Assembly (NCBI RefSeq): GCF_042159835.1
Contig: NZ_JBBVGT010000002.1
Span: 1,426,001-1,490,000 of the forward strand
Length of the DNA: 64,000 nucleotides
Direction: 5' to 3'
Source: Albibacterium profundi
GTDB lineage: Bacteria; Bacteroidota; Bacteroidia; Sphingobacteriales; Sphingobacteriaceae
Within the stretch, counting starts at the first letter, position 1. Each line of letters starts with the position of its first letter. Position numbers and translations under genes: made by a program. The notes under the pieces were generated by a model. The model did not search any database, had not been told where the DNA came from, and saw nothing but the letters and a program-made list of their open reading frames with translations. Positions 8,131 to 16,945 of the stretch are shown here, piece by piece.

Positions 8131-8970
8131 ATGTCTACAGTACAAATTTCTGCATCAGACGTAAATAGACTGCGCCAACAGACGGGTGCTGGTATGATGG
8201 ATTGTAAAAAAGCATTGGTTGAATCAAACGGTGATTTTGATCAGGCGGTTGACTACCTTCGTAAAAAAGGAGCAAAAGTTGCGGCTAATCGTCAGGATCG
8301 TGAATCAAACGAAGGTGTGGTAATTGCTAAGACGACGACTGATGGGAAAAGAGGTGTTGTTGTTGAGGTGAATTGCGAGACTGACTTTGTTGCAAAGAAT
8401 GAAGACTTTATAGCATTTGCCGAACGTATTGCTGAGGTTGCCATTCAGGAGAACCCTTCGAGCCTAGATGGATTAAAGGCATTAAGCATTGACGGTACTG
8501 CAATCAACGATTTGATTGTTGAGCAAACCGGTAAAATAGGCGAGCGTATTGATGTTTCTAACTATGAAGTTGTAGAAGCTGAAAAGGTTGTTCCATATAT
8601 CCACGGAAACTACCGTATCGGTGTGTTGGTAGGCTTGAGTCAAGAGGTTGAAGGTGCTGACGATGCAGGAAGAGACGTAGCAATGCAGATTGCAGCTATG
8701 AATCCTTCAGCAATTGATAAGGATGGTGTGGATGAGGCGACGGTTCAACGTGAGCTAGAAATTGCAAAAGAGCAAATTCGTGCTGAAGGAAAACCAGAAG
8801 CTATGTTGGATAAAATTGCTCAAGGTAAGCTAAACAAGTTTTTTAAAGAAAACACTTTGTTGCACCAAGAGTTCGTAAAGGATCCGTCAAAAAGCGTTAG
8901 CCAGTTTTTGGGTAGCGTATCTAAAGACTTGACCGTGACTTCGTTTAAGCGTGTTCAATTAGGCGCGTAA
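8131..8970 (+). CDS. tsf: translation elongation factor Ts
   Basis: A 279-residue protein. The N-terminal UBA-like part ASDVNRLRQQTGAGMMDCKKAL and the EF-Tu-contacting motif NCETDFVAKNEDF (about residues 78-90) are diagnostic, followed by QIAAMNPSAI and a second core subdomain. EF-Ts exchanges GDP on EF-Tu in the cytoplasm. It is the last gene of the operon and is followed within 20 bases by a strong intrinsic terminator. Its leader is A-rich and lacks a Shine-Dalgarno site, unlike rpsI and rpsB. Confidence 0.97.
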   Translation: MSTVQISASDVNRLRQQTGAGMMDCKKALVESNGDFDQAVDYLRKKGAKVAANRQDRESNEGVVIAKTTTDGKRGVVVEVNCETDFVAKNEDFIAFAERIAEVAIQENPSSLDGLKALSIDGTAINDLIVEQTGKIGERIDVSNYEVVEAEKVVPYIHGNYRIGVLVGLSQEVEGADDAGRDVAMQIAAMNPSAIDKDGVDEATVQRELEIAKEQIRAEGKPEAMLDKIAQGKLNKFFKENTLLHQEFVKDPSKSVSQFLGSVSKDLTVTSFKRVQLGA

Positions 8971-8986
8971 GCATAAGAAACTAATT

Positions 8987-9025
8987 AAAAAAGCCCTGTC
9001 TTCTAACCGAGACAGGGCTTTTTTT
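8987..9025 (+). terminator. intrinsic terminator of the rplM-tsf operon
   Basis: A GC-rich stem AGCCCTGTCT/AGACAGGGCT, flanked by A and T runs that extend the pairing to 15 bp, closes an eight-base loop and ends in a run of seven or more T. Confidence 0.9.
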
Positions 9026-9154
9026 GTGCCTTTGTGTCTAAAGCGATGCCAGTGTCGAAAGGTTTTGCTATATTTAATGCCATTTTTCATTTTAGAGGAG
9101 TAGAATTAATAGTTGAAAGAACTAAGACGATGACGAAAGCATATAAAGGGGGCC

Positions 9155-12043
9155 ATGAGAGTAGATAGTAGCAAACCCTTTAAATTAGTTTATTCTTTAT
9201 GTAAGCACGAGTTCTTAGGATATTTGGTGGAACCGCATGTGGTACAGATAAATCAAGACGGTAGCCTGTCTTTGACCTACAATCGTCTTTTTACCAACAC
9301 GGCCAAGGAATATAGTAAAAGCTTTGATGAAGGCGATTGGGATTTGATACGCTTGTGCGAGGAGATTGAGCAAGGCCAAATAATCAAGCGTTTTTATAAA
9401 AGAAGTATACGTCCTTCTGAGTATTTTAGTGGCGTTTTCGACGAAGATCTTTATGCGGTGATACGACCAAAGATTGAAGAAAAATTGCTTCGTATTTTCG
9501 ATTTACTTCGTGGAAGGCCGTTTTATCTGATGAGTAAAGAAGGGTGGCCGGTTGAGACTCCGATTAACTTTGCTGAGCATCGGGTATCCGTATTGTTCCA
9601 TTTTAGACGTTCGGAACACGAGTTACGCTATTTCCCTACCTTAAAGTACGATGGATACCGAATTGAATTTATGTACAAAGGCGCCGAGATCATTACGAAT
9701 GAACCCGCGGGATTATTGTTGGAGAATACACTTTATTTCTTCGAGAAGAATATTGAAGGTAGAAAGCTAGCGCCGTTTCTAAATAGGCGATTTATTTCTA
9801 TTCCTCGCTCGGCAGAACAGAATTATGTTAAAAAGTTTATCGCCCCTTTAATTGAGCGCTATCACGTTTATGCCGAGGGGTTCGATATTAAAACTATTCA
9901 ATATCAAGCGATACCCGTCATTGAATTCCAGTACCATTCTGAGAATCATTATGATTTGAGATTGAAGTTTAAATATGGCGATTATCTCTTCTCGGAGATT
10001 GCCAGTAAACCAATAAGTGTTAAACTTACGTATACCCCGGATGACGATCGCTACATTTTTTATAGGATAAAGCGGTCAATAGGCTGGGAGCAAGGTAAAC
10101 TATTAGGCCTTGAAAGTTTAGGTTTGCAACGGAAAAGATCTTCTTCGAATCAATTGGAATTGCTTTCAGACGAAACTGAACAAAGCAGTTTGCTGGACTG
10201 GCTAAATAACCACATAGATGAGTTGAGAGATGAGGGTTTCGAGGTCATTCAAAAAAAGTCTGATAAAAGGTATGTTTTTGCCAAGATGGAATTGAACCTC
10301 GAGGTGGAAGAGGGAATTGATTGGTTTGATATTAAGGCGATCGTTCGCTTCGGTGAATACAGTATTCCTTTTGTAAAATTGAAGAAACATATCTTAAATC
10401 ACCAACGGGAGTTTACGCTCCCCTCAGGTGAGGTAGCGATTATTCCAGAGCATTGGTTCAGTCAGTTTAACGACTTGTTTTATTTTGCCGAGAGCGATGA
10501 GCAATTACGTTTGCAGAAGCAGCATGTAGGTGTTATAAATGGCCTTGATGAGACTGAGATCACTGGGCTGAGCATGAAACGGAAGATGGCAAAACTGTCG
10601 CAATTTGAAACACTGGAAGATATCGGAGAGCCGCAATTGTTCAAGGGCACGCTTCGACCCTATCAGAAGGCAGGCTACAATTGGTTTTGGTTTTTAAAGC
10701 AATACCAATTCGGAGGATGTTTGGCTGATGATATGGGCCTTGGGAAAACGGTTCAGACCTTAGCTCTTCTGCAGAAAGAAAAGGAAAATGCTCAGGAATT
10801 GGGAACAACAAAAACTTCATTAATCGTGATGCCGACTTCTTTGATCTATAATTGGTTGAAAGAAGCAGAACGATTTGCTCCTGACTTGCGAATACTAAAC
10901 CATACCGGCACATTGAGGGGTAAGTCGGCTTCAATCTTTGCGGACTATGACGTAGTTATAAGTACGTATGGAATTGCTAGGATAGACACCGATTTACTTG
11001 AAGACTTTTTCTTTCATTATATTATCCTGGATGAAAGTCAAAATATCAAGAATGTTGGGTCGAAAGCCTTTAAGGCTATTCAGCGTTTGAGATGTTCGCA
11101 CCGTTTAATCTTGAGCGGGACTCCCATCGAAAATACGGTTGCCGATTTATGGTCACAGATGTCTTTCGCCAATCCAGGTCTTTTGGGAAGTTATTCATTC
11201 TTTAAACGTGAATTCGTGACGCCAATCGAGAAAAAGAAAGATGAAGCGGTCGCCAAACGCTTACAGGCGCTCATCAAACCCTTCGTTCTTCGTAGAACAA
11301 AAGATCAGGTTGCAAAAGAACTTCCCGAAAAATCAGAAAAGGTGTTTTATTGCGGGATGACTGAAGAGCAGAGCGCATATTACGACCGGGTGAAGGCTGA
11401 ATATCGAAATCTTATGCTCAAGCAAATAGAAGAGGGTTTGTTTAAAAAGAGCGGTATTCAGGTGATTAAGGGCTTGAGCCAACTCCGACAGCTTGCTAAT
11501 CATCCGAGGATGATTGATGAAGATTACAAAGAGGCATCGGGGAAGTTTGAAAGTGTTATCCAAACGCTGGAAAGTGTTTTATTGCGAGGACACAAGGTGC
11601 TTATATTCTCCCAATTTGTGAAACAAATGAAAATATATGCCGATTATTTCGCCAAACAGGGAATTACGTTCTCTTATTTAGATGGTGCTACTCAGAACAG
11701 ACAAGACGTAATAGAAGAGTATCGGACGAACGAAAGTATTAAGGTGTTTTTGATATCGATCAAAGCAGGCGGGGTAGGACTGAACCTAACGGAAGCAGAT
11801 TATGTTTTTATACTCGATCCGTGGTGGAATCCCGCCGTGGAGATGCAGGCAGTCGACCGAACGCACCGAATCGGTCAAACTAAAAAGGTGTTTATCTACA
11901 AGTTTATTACTCGAGATTCTGTGGAAGAGAAGATATTGGCACTTCAGCGAAATAAGCAAATGCTGGCAACGTCACTTATCCGCGTCGAAGAGAGTTTCGT
12001 TAAGTCGCTTACAGAAGAAGATATCGCGGAGCTGCTGAGCTAA
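9155..12043 (+). CDS. SNF2-family (Swi2/Snf2, RapA-like) DNA-dependent ATPase
   Basis: A 962-residue protein. Residues 1 to about 490 form a poorly conserved N-terminal region of unknown role. The SNF2 ATPase follows: ADDMGLGKTVQT (Walker A, about residues 525-536), ILDESQNIKN (motif II in the DESQ form, about 624-633), LSGTPIENTVADLWS (motif III, about 652) and the helicase-C motifs SIKAGGVGLNLTEADYV and QAVDRTHRIGQTKKV (about 868-912). Such proteins remodel protein-DNA or polymerase complexes. It appears monocistronic, between two terminators. A 12-codon upstream ORF (9130-9168) overlaps its start in another frame. Confidence 0.9.
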   Translation: MRVDSSKPFKLVYSLCKHEFLGYLVEPHVVQINQDGSLSLTYNRLFTNTAKEYSKSFDEGDWDLIRLCEEIEQGQIIKRFYKRSIRPSEYFSGVFDEDLYAVIRPKIEEKLLRIFDLLRGRPFYLMSKEGWPVETPINFAEHRVSVLFHFRRSEHELRYFPTLKYDGYRIEFMYKGAEIITNEPAGLLLENTLYFFEKNIEGRKLAPFLNRRFISIPRSAEQNYVKKFIAPLIERYHVYAEGFDIKTIQYQAIPVIEFQYHSENHYDLRLKFKYGDYLFSEIASKPISVKLTYTPDDDRYIFYRIKRSIGWEQGKLLGLESLGLQRKRSSSNQLELLSDETEQSSLLDWLNNHIDELRDEGFEVIQKKSDKRYVFAKMELNLEVEEGIDWFDIKAIVRFGEYSIPFVKLKKHILNHQREFTLPSGEVAIIPEHWFSQFNDLFYFAESDEQLRLQKQHVGVINGLDETEITGLSMKRKMAKLSQFETLEDIGEPQLFKGTLRPYQKAGYNWFWFLKQYQFGGCLADDMGLGKTVQTLALLQKEKENAQELGTTKTSLIVMPTSLIYNWLKEAERFAPDLRILNHTGTLRGKSASIFADYDVVISTYGIARIDTDLLEDFFFHYIILDESQNIKNVGSKAFKAIQRLRCSHRLILSGTPIENTVADLWSQMSFANPGLLGSYSFFKREFVTPIEKKKDEAVAKRLQALIKPFVLRRTKDQVAKELPEKSEKVFYCGMTEEQSAYYDRVKAEYRNLMLKQIEEGLFKKSGIQVIKGLSQLRQLANHPRMIDEDYKEASGKFESVIQTLESVLLRGHKVLIFSQFVKQMKIYADYFAKQGITFSYLDGATQNRQDVIEEYRTNESIKVFLISIKAGGVGLNLTEADYVFILDPWWNPAVEMQAVDRTHRIGQTKKVFIYKFITRDSVEEKILALQRNKQMLATSLIRVEESFVKSLTEEDIAELLS

Positions 12044-12054
12044 TACTAACTGTT

Positions 12055-12084
12055 AAAAAGGTGTGCAGATATAACCTTTTTTTA
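12055..12084 (+). terminator. intrinsic terminator after the SNF2 gene
   Basis: AAAAAGGT and ACCTTTTT form an 8-bp stem around an 11-base loop, and the second arm runs into seven T. It begins 12 bases after the stop codon. Confidence 0.7.
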
Positions 12085-12119
12085 TTTTAATTGTTGAATC
12101 AGAAGGTGATCAATAATTG

Positions 12120-12127
12120 TATATTTG
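12120..12127 (+). promoter_or_regulatory. -7 element of prfB
   Basis: TATATTTG is a perfect -7 match ending only four bases before the prfB ATG. A weak -33 candidate (GTTG at 12093-12096) lies 23 bases upstream. The spacing implies a leaderless or nearly leaderless transcript. Confidence 0.55.
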
Positions 12128-12131
12128 CGCA

Positions 12132-13218
12132 ATGACCAAAGAAAATATTCAGGACTTGAGGGATCGAACTGCTTCCCTGAGGAGGCATCTTTGACATCGA
12201 CAAGAAGAAAGAAGAACTCCATAAAGATCAAAGTTTAACATTAACGCCAAGCTTTTGGGATGATCCTAAAGCAGCTGAACAGGTGATGTCTGCTATTCAG
12301 GGCCGAAAGGTGTGGACTGATGCTTACGATGAGCTTGCAACGCTTATCGAAGATGTATCGGTAATGCACGAGTTTTTCCAATCGGGTGATGCAAGTGAAG
12401 AAGAATTGGATGAAACGTATGCAAAAGCAATAGAGGCTCTGGAGGAATTGGAGTTTAAAAATATGCTCAGCGCTGACGAAGATCAATTTAGCGCTATTCT
12501 GCAGATAACTGCGGGTGCTGGTGGAACAGAGAGTTGCGACTGGGCTGAGATGCTCATGCGTATGTATCTGATGTGGGGCTCTAACAACGGCTATAAGGTA
12601 AGTGAACAAGATTATCAGGCGGGAGATGTAGCTGGCATAAAAACCGTAACACTTCAATTTGACGGCAGTTTCCCCTACGGCTATTTGAAGGGTGAAACCG
12701 GCGTACACCGTTTGGTTCGCATCTCGCCTTTTGATTCAAATGCAAAAAGACATACTTCGTTTGCCTCCGTATATGTTTACCCATTGATCGATGACAAAAT
12801 TGAGATCGAGGTGAAAGACTCGGAAATCGACTGGGATACCTTTCGTTCTGGAGGAGCCGGCGGTCAAAATGTGAATAAAGTAGAAACGGCTGTTCGCTTG
12901 CATCATAAACCGTCTGGTATTATTATCAAAAACCAAGAGTCACGATCTCAATTGCAGAATAAGGAAAATGCGTTGCGTTTACTTAAATCGCAATTATACG
13001 AAATTGAGATGCGAAAAAAGATGGAAGCAACGGCGGCCATCGAGGGTAGCAAGAAAAAGATAGAATGGGGCTCCCAAATCCGCAACTATGTATTACACCC
13101 CTATAAATTGGTGAAAGATCTGCGTACCAATTACGAAACATCCAACACACAGTCGGTGTTGGATGGTGAAATCAACGATTTCTTAAAGGCTTACTTAATG
13201 GAATTTGGGAGCGATTAA
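12132..13218 (+). CDS. prfB: peptide chain release factor 2 (programmed +1 frameshift)
   Basis: Translation starts at ATG 12132 and reads 20 codons to CTT, followed by in-frame TGA at 12192-12194. Skipping T12192 continues in the +1 frame with GAC at 12193 and runs to 13218, giving about 361 residues. The second frame carries the RF2 marks: the SPF tripeptide in VRISPFDSNAKRHTS, which recognises UGA and UAA, and GGAGGQNVNKVETAV with the catalytic GGQ. The N-terminal 20 codons (IQDLRDRTASLRRHL, then DIDKK) match RF2 of other bacteria, so the in-frame stop is regulatory. Its stop touches that of the convergent dcd gene. Confidence 0.95.
12180..12195 (+). promoter_or_regulatory. prfB programmed +1 frameshift site
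   Basis: AGGAGG (SD-like), three bases (CAT), then the slippery codon CTT followed by TGA and C. Elements and spacing match the E. coli prfB site. When RF2 is scarce, the ribosome pauses at UGA and slips from CUU to UUU, making full-length RF2. Confidence 0.92.
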
Positions 13219-13755
13219 TTAAAACTCATTCTTCCACATCATGCTTTCTACTGGTCGCGTCGTCTTACGGTTGTACTTAGCGTTCCCCTTCGTGTTATAG
13301 AACGTTTGTACATCGCCTTCCACAGCAAAGTATATTAACTGGCCAATAGGCATACCGGCGTATACACGAACCGGTTGTGTCACGGATATCTCGAGTGTCC
13401 ATGTATTGCAAAAGCCGACGTCTCCTTTTCCGGCAGTGGCATGGATATCGATTCCGAGTCGCCCAGTACTAGATTTACCTTCCAGAAACGGCACATGGCG
13501 GTAGGTTTCGGTATATTCAACAGTTACACCTAAATATAACGTATTAGGTTCTAAGACCAGTCCCTCTTTGGGAATCTCAAAATGAATAACCTCATTGTGT
13601 TCTTTTGCATCTAATACCCGGTTTTTATAGGTTGCAAGGTATCGACCTAGATGGACATCGTATGAGTTGGTTCCAAGACAACTACGATCGAAAGGCTCTA
13701 TGACAATATGCCCACTTTCGATTTCTTCCAAAATTCTTTTATCAGATAAAATCAT
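13219..13755 (-). CDS. dcd: dCTP deaminase
   Basis: A 178-residue trimeric dUTPase-fold protein of typical length. FDRSCLGTNSYDVHLG at the N-terminus, the GKSSTGRLGIDIHATAG motif and the catalytic glutamate in WTLEIS are the deaminase signature, and AGMPIGQLIYF follows. It converts dCTP to dUTP for thymidylate synthesis in the cytoplasm. The stop codons of this gene and prfB are adjacent within an eight-base TTAATTAA palindrome, so the two messages converge without a spacer. The ATG at 13755 has no alternative nearby. Confidence 0.93.
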   Translation of the reverse strand: MILSDKRILEEIESGHIVIEPFDRSCLGTNSYDVHLGRYLATYKNRVLDAKEHNEVIHFEIPKEGLVLEPNTLYLGVTVEYTETYRHVPFLEGKSSTGRLGIDIHATAGKGDVGFCNTWTLEISVTQPVRVYAGMPIGQLIYFAVEGDVQTFYNTKGNAKYNRKTTRPVESMMWKNEF

Positions 13756-13894
13756 GTGGTAAAATTATAAAATATCACGTGCTATTCGCCTATTTAATGA
13801 AAATAAAGCTGCTTAAATAAGCATGGGACTCTTAATTTAAAGGATTAGTTCGTAATTTGTGATATTAAACATGATTTTGAGATAAGTATAACAG

Positions 13895-14533
13895 ATGCCG
13901 ATACGTTTTATCAAAGAGATAGAAGATGGTAGTACCCTAGCTTTGTGGTATATCGACGAAGATGAGGTGGTGTTGAAGAAGGGCTTAAAGATGAGTGAAG
14001 TCGAAGAAAGAGAGTTGTCTAATATACGCGCACCCTATGGACGGATTCGATGGCTTGCAGTTAGAAGAGCTCTTAACAGCCTCTTCTCACAAGATATTAC
14101 GGAATGTCTTAAGGATGAACATGGGAAACCATTTGTGAAGGATTTCGATGGTTACATATCGTTGAGTCACTCGAATGAATACGCCATTGCGATTATGCAT
14201 CCAAAGCATCCGGTGGGTGTTGATATCGAGATCGTTCAACCTAAGATTAAACGTATTAAGCGAAAATTCATGACGGATAAGGAGCTTTCATTCATTCAGG
14301 AGGAGCATGAGATCGAACAATTGTATGCCTGCTGGTGCGCCAAAGAATCGATCTTCAAATGGCAGGGAAGGAAAGGGATTTCCTTAAAACAAAACATAGA
14401 CATTGTTCCTTTTGAATATCAACACGAAGGGCAGCTGCAAGCGCGCTTGAATACGTCAGAAGGAAGTCAATTATTAACTGTAGAATACGAAAAGCTAGAG
14501 GGGTATTTTCTTGCTTATGTTTCTAATCCGTAA
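13895..14533 (+). CDS. 4'-phosphopantetheinyl transferase superfamily protein
   Basis: A 212-residue Sfp-type protein. The metal and CoA site is GVDIE (about residues 108-112), and WCAKESIFKW (about 147-156) gives the second acidic residue and catalytic lysine. SLSHSNEYAIA (about 89-99) is the usual preceding motif. These enzymes move the phosphopantetheine arm from CoA to acyl-carrier proteins. The length is of the two-subdomain Sfp type rather than the AcpS trimer. The next gene, lipB, also acts on an acyl-carrier product and has a -7 element overlapping this gene's stop codon. Confidence 0.88.
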   Translation: MPIRFIKEIEDGSTLALWYIDEDEVVLKKGLKMSEVEERELSNIRAPYGRIRWLAVRRALNSLFSQDITECLKDEHGKPFVKDFDGYISLSHSNEYAIAIMHPKHPVGVDIEIVQPKIKRIKRKFMTDKELSFIQEEHEIEQLYACWCAKESIFKWQGRKGISLKQNIDIVPFEYQHEGQLQARLNTSEGSQLLTVEYEKLEGYFLAYVSNP

Positions 14534-14538
14534 TTTTG
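14531..14538 (+). promoter_or_regulatory. putative -7 element of lipB
   Basis: TAATTTTG begins on the stop codon of the preceding gene, 19 bases before the lipB ATG. CTTG about 17 bases upstream may be the -33 element. Confidence 0.4.
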
Positions 14539-14557
14539 GAAGTCTAAATGATCGGTA

Positions 14558-15265
14558 ATGCAAAATAAAGAAGTTATTTTTCAAGATTGGGGTTTGGTAG
14601 ATTATGAGGAGTCGTGGAACCGACAGGAAACTCTTTTTTCGGAAACGGTAGCTTTGAAAATAGCGAACCGGACACACGAGCAACCAACGGCAACGAAAAA
14701 TTATTTGATTTTTGTAGAACACCCGCACGTTTACACACTCGGTAAAAGTGGAAAACCCGAACACTTGTTGCTGGATGAAGACGGACTAAGAAGTAAGCAC
14801 GCTACCTATTATAAAATTAACCGCGGCGGAGATATTACTTACCATGGACCGGGTCAGATTGTAGGATACCCGATCTTAGATTTAGATAATTTCTTTACAG
14901 ATATTCATCGTTACTTGCGGACTTTGGAGGAGGCAATTATTTTGACTTTGGCTGATTACGGACTAAAAGCAGATAGATATCCCGGTTATACGGGAGTTTG
15001 GCTGGATGCAGACAATGATAAAGCAAGGAAAATCTGTGCAATGGGGGTTCGTAGCAGTCGTTGGGTAACCATGCATGGTTTTGCTTTGAATATCAATTCA
15101 GAGCTTGATTATTTTAACAACATCGTACCCTGTGGAATTGAGGATAAAGCTGTGACGTCCCTAGCTACTGAATTGGGCGGTACACAGGACATAAAAGAAG
15201 TGAAGAACCGGTTAAAAGGTTATATTGGACAGGTATTTCAGATGAATTTTGTTGAATCACCATGA
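14558..15265 (+). CDS. lipB: lipoyl(octanoyl) transferase
   Basis: A 235-residue protein. RGGDITYHGPGQIVGYPILDL (about residues 88-108, shown in part) is the family signature, ARKICAMGVRSSRWVTMHG (about 155-173) carries the catalytic lysine, and NIVPCGIEDKAVTS carries the catalytic cysteine (about 190). LipB moves octanoyl groups from octanoyl-ACP to the lipoyl domains of dehydrogenase complexes. The pairing with a phosphopantetheinyl transferase, which activates ACP, is functionally sensible. The last codons form the 5' arm of a 15-bp inverted repeat. Confidence 0.95.
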   Translation: MQNKEVIFQDWGLVDYEESWNRQETLFSETVALKIANRTHEQPTATKNYLIFVEHPHVYTLGKSGKPEHLLLDEDGLRSKHATYYKINRGGDITYHGPGQIVGYPILDLDNFFTDIHRYLRTLEEAIILTLADYGLKADRYPGYTGVWLDADNDKARKICAMGVRSSRWVTMHGFALNINSELDYFNNIVPCGIEDKAVTSLATELGGTQDIKEVKNRLKGYIGQVFQMNFVESP

Positions 15266-15294
15266 ACACATCAACTATAGTGATTCAACAAAAT
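15246..15294. other. 15-bp perfect inverted repeat between lipB and the S41 protease gene
   Basis: Arms 15246-15260 and 15280-15294 are perfectly complementary around a 19-base loop. The first arm lies in the last lipB codons. Neither side has a real T-run, so it may be a bidirectional 3'-end stabiliser or a weak terminator between convergent genes. Confidence 0.6.
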
Positions 15295-15314
15295 CGAAAT
15301 TATTCTTAATACTC

Positions 15315-16895
15315 CTACCTGTGTACTTTCAGTTGATCGATGATTGCAGGGTTAACTTGATACCTGTCGAGTAATACAGGTACTGGCTTAATACTACGTT
15401 TCTTAAACGCTTCTACCAGTCCGAAGTCTGCCTGTCGAGTTTGATTGCGTAATATTGACATTTGTTTCGCTAGAGAAGCGGTCGCTTCAGTCGGATCTAT
15501 TATACGAAGTGCCGTTAGTATAAGTGGATCTTCTTTTGAACCTATCGGCGATAGAGGCAAATACTCGTATTCGTCAATCTCTTCGTCTGGAATTAAACCA
15601 TTAACATAATCACCATCCCCATCTTTGTCAGCAAGCTTGACGATAATGGGCTGGATAGCCCAGTCAATTTGACGCGGTTTCCTTTCATCTTCAATGGTGA
15701 TTGACCCTTCATTCTTGCCGACTGTTGTACCGCCAATATGAATAACATTTACATACGGTGCAAGATTGTGAATGACTAACTCACTTGCAGAAGCGGAATT
15801 GTCAGTTGCTAAAACAAAAACCCTTGGCAAATTTAGATTAGCGGCCTTGATTTTAGTTTCAATAGCCTCTGCAGCTGCTATTAATTCATCCTCGCTAGGA
15901 TTGTCTGGCAAGTTTTTGGATAGAGCCGGATATAGATCGTAGAATCTTTCATCCCGGCTTTGGCCTGCTCGATCAAATTCTTGATTCAAGCGGTCGTTAT
16001 AATTGTATTTGACAAAAACGTTTTCTTTATTATAATCATCCATAATGAGTGCAGATAGAGCACCTGAGACGGCGATACCTCCGCCTAGATTATAACGAAG
16101 ATCTAGAATAAGATCACTTATGCCCGCAGATTTGAATTCCGCAAACACGTCAAATACTTCGTCAACTTTATTATTTAAGAAACGGTTGTAGAAAATATAA
16201 CCGACTTTCTTACCATTTGTTGAGGTAATTATTGAATGATAATGTACGGATGGTTCATCAACTTTTGCTGATGTTAATGTGACAATTTTATCTGTTGTCG
16301 TCAATACGTTCCCTTCCAGAGTGGCTAAGGTAATATTAAAGGATTCTCCTGATGAATACGGTTCTAATACATCCCCGTAATTTCCAACCGTCATCTCAGT
16401 ACCATCCACTCTGGTGAAGATATCTCCTCTTTCTAGATCGACTTGGTCAGCTGGTGAACCCGGAATAATGTATTTGACGACAGCAAATACTTTTGTGTCA
16501 TTTTCGTATGCGAATAACATGATGTTCATCCCCGTACTAGTTGAGACACCTTGCATCCCTTCATTTAGTTCATCTGCCTTCTGTATCCACGAAAAGCGAT
16601 CATCCTCATTCAGAATGGTTTCAAAAAACTTTGGTGGTGTGAGTCCGAAATCCAGATTGTTATCAGTTGGCATCTCATCATTCCAATAGTAATAAACCCG
16701 CATCTGTTCGGTAACCCATTCATTAACCTTCTGATTCTTGGCTGATTGGTCACCTGGTTCATCCTCCTCGCCGGGTAGTTCTTCTTCTTCAGGTGGAGGA
16801 GGGGCTGTTTTTTCACACGAAGCGAAGCTGATCGCGATACCTATCAATAATATCGGGATATATCTTTTTATAAGTGTAAGATAACTTACTTTCAT
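15315..16895 (-). CDS. S41-family peptidase lipoprotein (C-terminal processing peptidase type)
   Basis: The frame extends to 16952, overlapping sdaA, but ATG 16895 starts a clear lipoprotein signal peptide with lipobox FASC (Cys27), giving 526 residues. After a P/E-rich linker come an S41 N-terminal helical segment, a PDZ domain (about 112-205) and the peptidase core: DLILDLRYNLGGG, NSASASE (about 366-372, catalytic serine) and GKNEG (about 393-397, catalytic lysine). A DKDGDGDY acidic loop follows. It should sit in the envelope and cleave proteins near their C-termini. A -7 element lies just before the ATG, so it can be transcribed separately from sdaA 50 bases upstream. Confidence 0.9.
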   Translation of the reverse strand: MKVSYLTLIKRYIPILLIGIAISFASCEKTAPPPPEEEELPGEEDEPGDQSAKNQKVNEWVTEQMRVYYYWNDEMPTDNNLDFGLTPPKFFETILNEDDRFSWIQKADELNEGMQGVSTSTGMNIMLFAYENDTKVFAVVKYIIPGSPADQVDLERGDIFTRVDGTEMTVGNYGDVLEPYSSGESFNITLATLEGNVLTTTDKIVTLTSAKVDEPSVHYHSIITSTNGKKVGYIFYNRFLNNKVDEVFDVFAEFKSAGISDLILDLRYNLGGGIAVSGALSALIMDDYNKENVFVKYNYNDRLNQEFDRAGQSRDERFYDLYPALSKNLPDNPSEDELIAAAEAIETKIKAANLNLPRVFVLATDNSASASELVIHNLAPYVNVIHIGGTTVGKNEGSITIEDERKPRQIDWAIQPIIVKLADKDGDGDYVNGLIPDEEIDEYEYLPLSPIGSKEDPLILTALRIIDPTEATASLAKQMSILRNQTRQADFGLVEAFKKRSIKPVPVLLDRYQVNPAIIDQLKVHR

Positions 16896-16900
16896 TATAT

Positions 16901-16908
16901 CAAATTTA
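16901..16908 (-). promoter_or_regulatory. -7 element of the S41 protease gene
   Basis: TAAATTTG on the minus strand ends five bases before the ATG at 16895; no convincing -33 element was found. This supports the chosen start and suggests a very short leader. Confidence 0.5.
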
Positions 16909-16945
16909 GTTGACCCAAAAGTAATAAAAAACTTATAGTTATTTA

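Noticed and set aside
12241..12708. 155-codon minus-strand frame inside prfB
   Set aside because: Antisense to conserved RF2 sequence; Cys/His/Phe-rich translation looks non-coding.
12283..13218. prfB as a shorter gene starting at 12283
   Set aside because: It would lack the conserved RF2 N-terminal helices, which are encoded upstream and joined by the +1 frameshift.
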